Assembly: GCA_024345305.1 (NCBI GenBank)
Contig: BRON01000016.1
Location: forward strand, 806,001 to 870,000
DNA from: Mrakia gelida
Lineage: Eukaryota > Basidiomycota > Tremellomycetes > Cystofilobasidiales > Mrakiaceae
Direction: 5' to 3'
DNA length: 64,000 bases
Both the position numbers and the translations under genes were made by a program. Positions 53,532 through 64,000 of this stretch are shown here, one piece after another. The notes beneath the pieces were generated by a model. The model saw nothing but the letters and a program-made list of their open reading frames with translations, had not been told where the DNA came from and did not search any database. Numbering within the stretch: the first letter of the stretch is position 1; every line of letters begins with the position of its first letter.

Positions 53532-56500
53532 ATGCTCGACAAACTTCTAAAGCATCTCATTCAGGAGATGGGGACAAGTGGACCATCAGGTTCGTAATGC
53601 TGCATATCTACAGAGCTGGGAGGGGGGAGGAGAAGAGCGAGCGAGACTAGAAGGGAGGGAAGGAAGGAGGGGAAGGAGTCGAGCCCTCGTTCCTTTGAAA
53701 CTCGACCAGACCGACGTCTTACCTACTTTTCGTTGCTCGTGCCTGCTTTTGTTCAGGTCTGGATCTGGACTCTCTTCTCCACCATGCAGCTCAGTTCTAC
53801 CACAACGATCAACAACAACAACAACAGCTCCATGCCTCCTCCTTCGCCTCCTCTTCTCGCCCGACGACTCGAATCGACGACCAGTACCTTCGCTTCCTCT
53901 GGAAGATCCTCATCGAACAGGAGGGAGTCATCGTAGGAAGAGTAGTAACAACATCCAAACCACGACCATCCTCAGCAGCAGCACGACCCATCCCTCCTGC
54001 CTTGTCAGCAACCATCGTCGAGGAGAACGAGGACGAGGAGGAGCCCGACGAGGGAATCTCGTCTTCGAAGGGGAAGGGAAAGGAGAAGCAAGTCTCAGCA
54101 CCACCCAAGGACGACGATGACGACGACGGAGAAGGATCTCAACTCGACTCTCACGGTCTCCCCAGTAGGAAGAAGATCAAGGGAGCCCTCCCTGGGATGA
54201 AGGGGAAGGCGACGGCGAAGAAGAACAGCAACAAGGGAGATCTCTTCGTCGTTCTCGGACCGGAGGAGTACCTCGGCGTCAAGCTCGACGACCTCAAGGA
54301 GAAGTACGATGGACTTAGGATCGCTCTCGATGGGAACAAGATGTTCTACGTTCTGACGGGGAAGCATCCAGGAGTGAGTTTCGAGAGGAGGGGAGGGAGG
54401 TGAGCTCCGAGCTCACGCGCGTTCCTGGTTTTGCTTTTGCTCCTTTCTCCAGCACATCAAGATCTCGGAGATCATCTACCAGGCTCTCAGTCTCATCGCT
54501 TCGACCAAGGAGGTCGGTCTCGACTCCATCGCTCTCGGTCGACATCTCCATCAGGATCAGAAGATGGTGTTCTACTACACCAAGTCTCTGCTCGACCTCG
54601 GTCTCATGTTCGTCCTCTCCCTCCCTCCCTCCCTCTCTCTCTCCCTCTCGCTGACCTCTTTCGACCTTTCTTTCGCTCATAGAGCCAAGTTCCAAGTCAC
54701 CGCTCACGCCTCCTTCACCACCAACCTCGTCCACGTCCTCTACATCGACAAGAACCAAGAACAGATCGCCTACGCTCTTCTCAAGGAGAACAAGCAAAGC
54801 TCCCTCTACGCCGACCCTCAGAACCCCTTCCTCGACTTGCCTGCGAGCATGTGGAACAACTCGGAAGCCATCGTTCAGAGGATCGTCGATGGACTCAACC
54901 TTCGGTCGAGAGAGCTCATCAGGACGAGGTTCATCGCCAAAGACATGGTGCGTTCTCGACCTCTCTCTCTTTTTTTCTCGCTCGTTCCCTACTCGTCTCC
55001 TCTCCGAGCTGACCTTCGTCTTCTTCTTTCCCGCTCGCAGGGATTCCGAGGTCACCTCCCCTTCGGTCTTCGTCGTTCGATTCAGAGGACGATCCGACTC
55101 ATGGTCGAGAAGGGGATCGTTCGACGCGTCAAGATTCAGAACATCAACCAGGATCCGAACGGTCGAACAGGACGTCAGCATCGAGCTATTCAGCTCGTTC
55201 AGAGGTCGAGGACGTCGTCCGGACCGAAGATGAAGGCTGTGGATGAGGAGAACGAGGAGGTCGTGGATGATATGGACGAGGAGGAAGAGGATGGGGAGGG
55301 GGAGGGAGATGCCGCGGCGGAGGAGGCGGAGGAGAGAGCTATGGAGGAGGAGGAGAAGGAACAGGAGGCTAGTGGCTCGGGTGGACTGGTGCCTGCGGTG
55401 GAGAAGGAGATGGCTTTGGGAGAGGAGGAGGAGCTGGTTGATGGAGGAGAGTTGTTGGGCGTTTCGGGTGAGTTCGAGACGCGTCTTTCCCTTCGCCTTT
55501 CGTTCATTCGATCTCAGCGCTGACCTCTTTTATTCGCTCTTCTTCTCCTTTCTCAGAGGAAGAAGCTGTCCCGAGCACGACTCTCTTCAAGCCTGCTGTC
55601 GAGGTCTCGACTTCGATGCCCATCGAGCGACAAATCGTCCAGATGGTGGCCGACTCTGGATCTCACGGAATGACCTTCACTGTGAGTCCAGCTCGACGAG
55701 ATCGCGCCTTTGTTTTACTTCTCCCATCTGACTCACACCTCTCTTCTCGATCTCGCAGCAAATCTCCGACAAGATCAAGGTCACCCGTCGATTCCTCGAC
55801 ACCTTCGTCGACCGACACTGCTCTCGAGCGAGCGCTCCTCCTCATCTCTCTCACCTCAACCTCGTCGCCGTCACCGACTTCCTCGGAAAGGAGAAGAACC
55901 TCGTCGTCTACACCATCGAGAACTGGCTCGAGAACTGCAGGAAGACCGGAATCCCTTCGGACGAGGTCGGCTACCCGTCTCCCGCTCCTCAGGCTCGAGG
56001 CTTCCTCGACCTCGAACCCTACCAGCTCTGGACGAAGGAAGCGACCCGAGGACAATGGGCCGACTCGTACATCGCCGGTAAGATTCCTGGAATCAAGCCT
56101 TGGGTCCAAGCTCGAGGAGGAAGCGTTCGCGGACGAGGACCTCAGTCTCGACAAGGACTCGAGAGGAGAGCGATGGTTCCTCGAGGACCTCACGTCCAAG
56201 TTGCGAGGAAGTCAACAGGCGGGCCTAAGACGACGAAGAAGGCTGCTAAGGAAGCTGTCAAGGATGATGGTCCCCCGGTCGTCGACCCTGCCTTCCTCCT
56301 CAACTCCAAGATGAAGCCGCTCTCCGAGATCCCCAAGGACGAGGACGGGAAGTACATCTTTACTCGGATCAAGAAGGGGAAGGGACCAGGTCCTCCCATC
56401 ATCGCTCTCCTCCATCAGGTCTTCAACGGAGAGGTCCCCACTCCTCAAGGGAAGGGAAAGCTCGAGAAGTTCGTCCGAGGAGCCAACTACTACGGAATCC

Positions 56501-59500
56501 GAATCCCAGATCTCGTCGACGACAACTACGGAGAGGGAATCGAGGTCGAGATGCCGGAACCGCTCGAAGGAGGACCTTCGAAGAGGAAGGCCGACGAGAT
56601 GAAGGACGAGTCAGTCGCTGCCGACGGAGAGGACGAGGAGGACGCTCAGCCTGTGCTCAAGAAGAGGAAGGGACCGCTCCAGGCGTTGGACGAGGATGAA
56701 GACGAGATCGATTCGAACGACGCTTCTTCGAGGAACGCTCGAGCTCCTACGAGGACGAACATCATCCCAGCTACCCCGCCACCCGCTCCAGAAGACGACG
56801 AGGAGGTCGATCAGCTCGTCGACGACGACGGGGAGATGGAACCAGCAGCAGCGGCAGCAGTCGAGCGGATCCCTTCAGCTTCTTCAGGTCTCGTCGACGC
56901 TCCCAACGATCAACTCGACGTCGATGGTCCCTCCCAACCTCCCTCTCAACCCAACCTCGCTCTCCCCCGCCTCCAATCCTCACTCGAAGACCTCGTCGAG
57001 GTCGTCATCGAAGTCAGCAAATCTCCCTCTCCCGCTCCCGTCCCCCTTCCCGCTCCTCCTCCTCCTCCAGCATCCAAGAAGCGAGGTCCTCGCCCGTCCA
57101 CCCGCACTCGAGCTTCTCAGATTCAAGACGAAGAGGAAGAGATTGCTTCCGACCTTGGAACTGAAGCGGGGCCATCGTCTCAGAAGCGAGTCAGGTACTA
57201 CCAGTCCGATGAGCCGGAGGAGCCCGAGGAGAAGGAGGAGGAGCAGGAGGAGGAGGAGGAGGAGAAGGAGGTCGTCTCGAAGAAGGCCAAGGGCAAGCAG
57301 GCTTCTCGACCGTATGGGAAGAAGATCGGTGAGTTTTCCTCCTTCTCTCCCCTTTCCAGCCCTGCTCAGAAGCCATCCTTCTCATCTTGTTGGACTGTGT
57401 CGCTGACAATCTCGCCTTTTCTCGTCGAACAGTCGCTCCCCGCGAGACGCGTCCGAAATCCAACCTCGACTTCGCTCGTCAGAAACGAGATCAGTACTTC
57501 CTCCAGTGGCTCAAGACCGAAGGCGGTATCTTCGAGAACTCCTTCAACGCTCCCATCGTTCACCAAAAGTACCTCGAGAAGATCATCGCCGAGGCTTTCG
57601 CTCAGGGAAACGACCTTCGAACCAAGGCCACGCTGCAGGATCGACGAACCTGGGAACTCACGATGGGTCGACTCGAGGAGAAGCAGCAAATCAAGACCAA
57701 GACGATCGCGGCCGAGACTAAGTCGGGGGAGATGATGAAGACCAAGATCTTCTACCTCTTCGATACACCTCAGGAGGAGCTCACCAAGTTCGTCGAGGAC
57801 ATCGCTCAGAACGGACCCACCAGCGCGAGGACGAGGAAACCGGATCCAGCGAACCCTCAACCCAAGAAGCAGAGGCAGGAGGCCGTCGCCGTCGTCGAGC
57901 TCGACATCGGATACGAAGCTCACACCCTCACCACTCTCAGGAAGCTCCGAGAGTCGCAACTCGTCGCCGGACTCACCATGGACGACGTTCTCGAGGTCAT
58001 CGACGACGACGAGGAAGTCAGGAAGCTCTTCCTCTTCGAGTGGAGGACGGCCAGTCAGCAGTATGGATTCGTCACGGGAGCCTTCGCTCGAGCAGCTATC
58101 TTCCACAAGGAGCTCGCTAGAATCCTCGAGGAAGGATCGTCGGATCCAGCCGTCGTGGTCTCGTCGGAACAACGCGTCCTCTCCCTCGTGGACGTGATCG
58201 CGGAACTCTCCCTCGAAATCTTCCTCAAGCTCGTCTCCCTCTCGGCTCCGGACGAGGTCCTCACTCTCCTCCTCGAGAACGAGGAAGGTCGACAAACGAA
58301 GATGCGAGACGTCCCCAAAGCACTGCGAGTCTCGCTCATGGTCGACAGGAGGAACACGAAGGAGAAGTTCCAGAGGATGATCCAGACGTTCTACTACTTC
58401 AAGCTCGCCATCCCACTTCATCCAGCCGCGGCAACGAACGAAGTCGAGCTGGAGATCGACACCGGAGACGACGAGGAGCCGCTCAAGTTCACCAAGGATC
58501 TCACCGTCAGCTTCACTCACTTCCAACTCCTCGGTCAAACTGCTCCCCTCTACGCTCTTGGAAACGAGAAGCCTACCCTCACCGAGGTCGCTCCCATCGG
58601 AACCACCGCGGAGATCGGACAGTTCTGGACGCGAATGGAGGAACTCGCTCTCAACAAATCCGACGCGCCGGTCGATCCCCTCCCTCCTTCGTTCGCGGAC
58701 TGGCCAGCCAAATGCGACTACCCCAACAGGAAGAGCGTCAGTCAACCTCGATCGTGGCTGGAATCCTACCTCCTCAGTCCCATCCAACGAGCCTTCCTCC
58801 TTCGAGCGGTCGAGTTGAGCTCAGACGAGTCTCCCGCCGACGACCCAACCGAGATCCAACGACTCTCCTACCTCACAGCAGCTCCTCTCGACGTCGTCGA
58901 CACCTTCGTCACCAGCCATATCCGAAAGGCCAGGAGGAAGCAGCAGCAGGTCGAGGAGATCGCCCTCAAGGCCGAGCAGAGGAAGAAGGCGAAGGTCGAG
59001 AAGGAGACGAGGACGAAGCTCGCTGCGAAGAGAGCAGAGCATCGAATGCAGCTCGAGGAGGACTGGTCCGCTCTCGCGAGGAAGTACCTCGGCCACCACT
59101 CCATCGAGATGACGGATCAGCTCGAGAAGGATCTTCGAGGACTTCGAGAAACGGAACTCAAGGACACGACGATCTCGAGGCTCAACGAAGCTCACATCGC
59201 CGAAGTCGTTCAGGAGATGCTCGATACGTCGCCGGAACTTCGACCTCAGCCCGGTCAAGCTCAGTCCAAGGCGAAGGGGAAGGGGAAAGCCGCTGCTCCT
59301 CCCAAGATCAAGTCCGCTACTCCTGGCGAGGTCGAGGTGGACGAGGTCGAGGAGGTTCCAGTCGAACCCGAGGACGACGACGAGGACGAGGAAGAGGCGA
59401 TGAACGAGCGAGATCCATCCACTTCTCCTATTCCCGAACCACCACCTCCTCCTCCCAAGAGTCGTCGAAGAAGAACTGGTGGTCGACGAGCTACTACGAC

Positions 59501-62444
59501 CGATGGCCAACCTCCCGCTCGATCTCAGTCTCGTTCGGTCGACGGTCGAACCGTTTCTCCCAAGAAGGAGGAAAAGCCTCAAGCTCTCCCTCGACCGAAG
59601 GTTCCTTGCTACCCTGTTACGGCGGAGGACGACTACCTCATCCCCAACATCGGTCAAGGAGCTCCCGAACCTAGTGAGTCGTTGAACCTCCTCGTTCGAG
59701 CGCGTCTTCCTCGATCTCGAGCTGACCACTTCTCTCTTTCCTCCTCACTCTTCACCTCACAGCACCCGAACCTGGACGAAGACGAGCACGACTCAACTAC
59801 ACCGAGGAACTCGACGATCTCATCCTCGACTTGGGAGCCATCCTCATCGCTCGTTCGACGCGAGTCGGATGCCGTCTCATCTGGAAGTCCGTCTCCAAGG
59901 TCCTTCCAGCCATCCTCCCGACGAGCATCCGAGTTCGATTCCTCAAGCTTCGAGAGGATCCCATGACGGCGGCCTACCTCCTTCGACTCCAGGACGCCTA
60001 CATCCATCTCTGGAAGACTCACAGGAAGACGGAGGTTCTTCCCGATCCGACGAGACACAAGTTCGAGGAGTTCGACATCGTTCATCATCTCAAGTTCTTC
60101 CGAAAGAACATCTCGAAGGAGGAACTGTGAGTTTGCAGTCTTTCAGTCGCGTTCTCGCTCGTTTTTGTTCTCGTCCACGATCTCGTTCGTCGACTGACTC
60201 TCGAACCTCGTTCTTTCCTCGCGTCTCTTCCCCAGTCGATCCAACGTCTTCGGTGCCGCCTCCGGCATCAGAACCACCGCCAACCCAGGTCGAATCGGAG
60301 TGCCCGTCCCTCCTCTCCCCAGCAGCGTCGAGGATCTCGCGACGTGGAACCTCAGGGGAGTCAAGAGCATCAAGAACTACGAGTACGAGGACGAGTGGCT
60401 CTGGCTTCACGACAGGAAGAAGCAGGTCTCGGAGGAGCAGAACGAGAAGAGGATGTGTGGACTCCAGTTCGTGATCGATCGAACTGAACCAGAGGTCCTG
60501 GATCCTCTCCCTCCAGCAGGTTGGATCGCAGCGGATCCGGAGATGAGCACGCTCGCTGCTGCTCTCAAGGTTCGTTCTCCTTCTTTTCATCCTCTCTCTT
60601 CGAGAACTCAGCTGACCTCCTTCTTGTTCTCGCTTTTTCTCTTTCGGTATCCAGATGACTCTCAGCTGCCCCGAAGCGATCTACGACGCCGAAGTCGCTC
60701 AGACGATCCTTGTCCAGCAGCCTCGACACCACAACATCCTCGGAAAGGTCACTCGAGCGCTCCTTAACAGTTCTCTCATCACCAAGAGAGACTTCCACAC
60801 CATGTCGAGATCTCATCACTTGAACCAGCAGTGAGTTGTTCCTCTTCTTCGTTTTCGGTTCTCGCTCGATGCGTCTTGCGTCGTCCGCCGAACTGACTCT
60901 TCTTCAACGACGATCCGTGCTACCAGAATCACCAAGATCGACGGACCTCTTAGCAACAAGTTCTTCTCGGAGTCTGCCAAGGTCGAGGATCAAGGAGGAG
61001 AGGAAGCGATCCTGCTCGAGGAGGAGACGTCGAACTGGCCGTTCACCGCTTCGGAAGGGTCGACGGCTGCTCTTCTGAGTCTGTGCTCCGAGAACCGCGT
61101 GAGTCTCAGTTTTGTATCCTCTCGCGTTCGAGAGTTGACTGACCATCTTCTTCACATTTCGTTCGCTTCCCCAGGTCGAGCTCAACGTTGATCGCGACGA
61201 CGTCTCTGCGCTCACCCAACGAGGAGTTTACAACACGAGGAAGCTCGGTTCGTCCCTCGCCTTCCTCTTTCGTTCCTTCGCTCTCCCGTGCTGACTTTGA
61301 CCCCTCATCGTCTCGAACAGAGGACAATGAGATCGAACTCCACGTCTACGGTCGAATCTCGAACCCACCCGTCGAAGAACCCGAAGCCGTCGCTCCTGCT
61401 CCAGGAGATCTCGAAGTCACGCCTGCTGAGTACACCGACGAGGAACGAGAGGAAGCCCTCCTCGAGGTCCAGGACTCACCATCGATCGACGTCTCGGAAG
61501 GTGCTTTGGCTTTCCAGGAGAGCTTGGAGGCTGCTGGAGAGGGAGGATTAAACTGGGATCAGCTCTTCGTGAGTGCTTTTCTCCCTCGTCCCTCCTCTTC
61601 CCTCCCTCGCTCTGAGCTGACCCACGTTCTCCACCGCAATTAGGCTCTCGACAACTTCGAACCCCCTCACAACGCCGCCCGAATCGTCAAACTCGCCAGA
61701 GCGTTCTGCTCCTCCTCCCCTCCTCTCGCGTTCTGGACAGGATACGACCAAGCTCGTCTCGTCTCCTCGGCGTACGTTCGAACCTGGTCGGTCGTCATCC
61801 CTCCTCCCCCCTCGAACCTCGTCGAGATGCCTCCACGACCACCTCCTCGACCAGAAGACTGGGAGGACGACTTCCAAGCCCCCGGAGCGAACGACGAGAA
61901 CGAAGACGAGGATGAAGGAGAGATGGACGAGGAGAGGGAGAGATCTGGTTCGGCGCCTCCTCGAAAGGCCGTCTCGGAGCTGAGGGAGGGAGAGGGAACG
62001 TTGGTTTACCCGAAGAGGTGGTTGGATCTGAAGGGAGAGATCATCCCGAGCAGTTGGGAGAAGTCCGTGAGGTGTGTGCTTGGATGGATCATGGCTCGAC
62101 CGACCAGCGAGGTGAGTCGATCTTTCGTTTCCCTCTCCCCTCTCGTCGCGTATCATTCGGCTGACCTCGCTTCCCTCCCTTTCGCTCTCACTCAGCATCA
62201 TCTTCGCTCCTCCCTCGCCACTACCTTCGACCGACCAGAAGTCACGGACATCCTCCGATTCCTCCTCGAAGAAGGCATCATCAGCCGAACGCTCGTCGAA
62301 GGAATGGACGCTGGAGGTGGGGAGCGAGCCGACGCGTTCTTCAAGATTGGAGACGATGCAGGGGAGGTTGGGTGGTTGTCGACGGAGCAGGAGAAGAGGA
62401 TCTTCTTCGGCGTTGTGGAGGGAAGGTGGTTGGAGGGCTTCTGA
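53532..62444 (+). CDS. TFC3: TFIIIC largest subunit, B-block binding (TFC3/sfc3/GTF3C1 type)
   Basis: Subunit of RNA polymerase III factor TFIIIC that binds the B block of tRNA promoters. The short first exon gives MLDKLLKHLIQEM; an acceptor near 53757 joins GTSGPSG to LDSLLHHAAQFYHN. Repeated winged-helix segments follow: DQYLRFLWKILIEQEGVIVG, ISEIIYQALSLIASTKEVGL, RQIVQMVADSGSHGMTFT, KFVRGANYYGIRIPDLVDD. The centre is long and acidic, rich in Glu and Asp with Pro runs and KR patches. The second half has the conserved RRRARLNYTEELDDLILDL, IWKSVSKVLPAILPTSIRVR, DWEDDFQAPGANDEN and EVTDILRFLLEEGIISRTLV motifs. TGA is at 62442-62444. With over 20 introns and more than 2,000 residues it is the largest gene here and is of normal size for the family. 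Confidence 0.88.
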
Positions 62445-62808
62445 GGAGACGAGGAGGAGACGAGCCGCGTCTCGTTTTTGCTTTTGTTCGTTCGTGCTTT
62501 CATGCTTTTGGTGTTTGGGTTTGAGTAGTCTCTATGTTTCTTAGTAGCTTTCCACATGCTTTATCGTCTTCGTTTATTTCTCTCCTGCCTCATGATTTTT
62601 ATGACCTCTCGTTCCCTTTCTCTTGCTGGCGATGGAGAATAGAAAGACGCGTCGCGGTCGAGGCTCGTCCCTCTCTTGTAAGGCCAAATCTGACTTTCGA
62701 AATGAAGTCTGAGTAGCTATGAGTGCATCCGTATCGTGCCTACCGTACCAAACGAGAGCCAGCTCGCTGGACCTCCCTCACCCAAACTTCTTCCTCGAGA
62801 CGCGTCGT
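62445..62808. other. convergent 3' spacer
   Basis: It lies between the convergent TFIIIC and MYND genes. T-rich stretches at 62470-62600 look like 3' ends. No gene was seen. Confidence 0.5.
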
Positions 62809-64000
62809 TCACCAAACCGGCTCCAGGCAGGTCTTCTTGTGCTCCTTCCAGTCAGATCGTTGATGTTCTGGAAGTAACGGAAAGTCCAGAAACAATGGGA
62901 TCAGACGGGAAAGTCGGAAGACGAGGCAAGAACGAAGGAAGACGAACCTCGCGAGCAGTACCGAACCAAATTGCACTGCGACGCGAAAACGATTTGGAGA
63001 GTCAGCGCGCGGCCTCGCAGAGCTGCGAAATCGAGAGAGATCAGAGCCCACTCACCCTCCCACAAGCCATCATCTCCTTTCCTCCTCCCATCTTGACGCA
63101 GTCTCCCACAATCCCCGGCTTCCCTCTCCGTTCGCACCGATTCCAAGGCGTGTCCGACTTCACCTTCTCCCAATCCCTCGCTGACCCTCTCCCGGCTATG
63201 AGATCCATCAGGTCGGCACTGTAGGCGAAGAATTGAGTAGCTTCCTGATCGGCCAGACGGTAGCGTTCTCCATCCCGGCTCTCGGTGAGCTTGAGGAGAG
63301 GTTCGAGGGACGCGAGGAAGAGGTTGGAGGAGGGTGTGATGTTTGGAGAGGGGACAGGTCCGGAAGCTCGATCTCGGAGGATGGTGAGGTGGAAGATGAT
63401 TCGGTTGGATGCTATCCTGTAGATGAGATGCTCTGGGATCGGGATGGCGGGGAGAGGACTTTCTGTGAGGAATTCGAAGCAGAGTCAGCGAGCGACTTTC
63501 CTTTGATTCGCATGCCAGACAAGAAGGAGAAACGGTCGAACCTTCTCCAGCTTATTGATAATGCTGTCGAGAAAGAAGATGTTGACGATATAGAAGGAAT
63601 CGAGAAGAGCTGATCCCTCCTCTGGCCTCCTGGCGAATCGATCGAAGGGGAGGGTTGGACGGATCCCGAGAAGGAAGAGGAACTTGGTCCAGGGGTTGTT
63701 GAACGCATGTTTGACTGCGAGCTGATGGGCTTCCCAGAGGGCTGGAAGGTAGAGATGGGATATGTCGGACTTTTGGAGGAAAGGAGACGAAGAAGTGAGC
63801 GAGGGTCGAGATGGGCTGAAGGAGGAGGAGTCGAGCTCACGAAAACGAGGTCTGATTCGTCGCCTTCCAAACGATCGAAGTAGCTGACCTGCACGTGCAC
63901 GGGACAAGAAATGAGCGTTAGCTCAAGCTCGTCTCAGAAGCCTAAGACGAGGGTAGATGGTACGAACCACTGCCGTAGCCTGTATCCAACCCTGCAAGGC
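62809..64000 (-). CDS. MYND zinc-finger protein, second paralogue (5' end outside window)
   Basis: Partial only at its N-terminus, which lies beyond 64000. In order from the edge: ALQGWIQATAV (like LWQAMEIVV of the first paralogue), VSYFDRLEGDESDLVF, SDISHLYLPALWEAHQLA with VKHAFNNPWTKFLFLLGIRP, DSFYIVNIFFLDSIINKLEK, IPEHLIYRIASNRIIFHL, and TQFFAYSADLMDLIAGRG. The C-terminal MYND finger spans three exons: WNRCERRGKPGIVGDCVKMG with GGKEMMACGR, then CNLVRYCSRE, then HQRSDWKEHKKTCLEPVW and TGA at 62811-62809. The two MYND genes share domain order, intron placement within the finger and the tail ending in W. No catalytic domain is seen; the function is unknown. Confidence 0.75.

Noticed and set aside
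57366..58787. Long minus-strand open frame (473 codons) opposite the TFIIIC exon
   Set aside because: It mirrors the conserved plus-strand exon codon for codon, has biased Leu/Asp/Glu/Arg content typical of a complement of GC-rich coding sequence, and shows no family motif.
58712..59674. Plus-strand open frame of 320 codons overlapping TFIIIC
   Set aside because: It lies in another frame of the TFIIIC exon and is a low-complexity Arg/Ser-rich product; the TFIIIC frame carries the conserved motifs.
1..64000. tRNA or rRNA genes, CRISPR arrays, insertion sequences, phage genes
   Set aside because: No B-box-like GGTTCGAATCC context outside coding exons, no regular spacer arrays and no transposase motifs were seen; the sequence is eukaryotic nuclear DNA. 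A tRNA with an unusual structure could have been missed by eye.

Overview
This is a gene-dense nuclear segment of a basidiomycete, most likely a red or smut-type yeast of the Pucciniomycotina (Microbotryomycetes such as Rhodotorula or Sporobolomyces). That placement is inferred from the sequence: nearly every gene is cut by many short introns that begin GTGAGT, GTACGT or GTTCGT, carry a CTGAC branch site 20-50 nt before a CAG or TAG acceptor, and sit in GC-rich sequence with simple CT- and GA-rich tracts. No prokaryotic features, tRNA or rRNA genes, or transposons were recognised. Coordinates given for genes run from start codon to stop codon and include introns.

Layout. 1-2915: a probably disrupted F-box-like gene and a non-coding stretch. 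2916-10069 (+): a GPI-anchored GH5 exo-beta-1,3-glucanase and the ER chaperone KAR2/BiP. 10400-26491 (all -): the mitochondrial elongation factor GUF1/LepA, a secreted double-psi beta-barrel protein with a heavily glycosylated tail, a POT1-like telomere protein, and a secreted GH32 beta-fructofuranosidase. 26492-28308: gene-poor. 28309-32418: a MYND zinc-finger protein, a probable KEOPS Gon7 subunit and two small charged hypothetical proteins. 32676-42511: the rRNA-processing factor MRD1, a FYVE protein, an unrecognised protein and a CBF1-type bHLH factor. 42894-52996: a Na+/H+ exchanger, a mitochondrial ribosomal mS42/mS43 protein, an ALKBH6-type dioxygenase and the OXA1 insertase. 53532-62444: the very large TFIIIC B-block subunit. 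62809-64000: a second MYND protein, paralogous to the first and cut by the window edge.

How the genes relate. Most are unrelated housekeeping genes, with two loose themes. Three proteins serve mitochondrial gene expression or its products (GUF1, mS42/mS43, OXA1). Four enter the secretory route (GH5, BiP, the beta-barrel protein, GH32), three of them ending in the wall or outside. Many neighbours are divergent pairs on 130-360 bp shared promoters (MYND/Gon7, the two small charged genes, MRD1/FYVE, NHX/mS42, ALKBH6/OXA1) or convergent pairs with short 3' spacers.

The most notable finds are splicing-related: a 2-nucleotide exon that is needed to keep the beta-barrel gene in frame, a start codon split by an intron in MRD1, and 14-, 15- and 18-nt exons in KAR2 and the glucanase. 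Other finds are the sequon-packed C-terminal domain on the beta-barrel protein, the MYND paralogue pair, paired CCACGTC boxes upstream of KAR2, and a recurrent GACGCGTC palindrome in introns and spacers. I did not find a convincing new multi-gene system.
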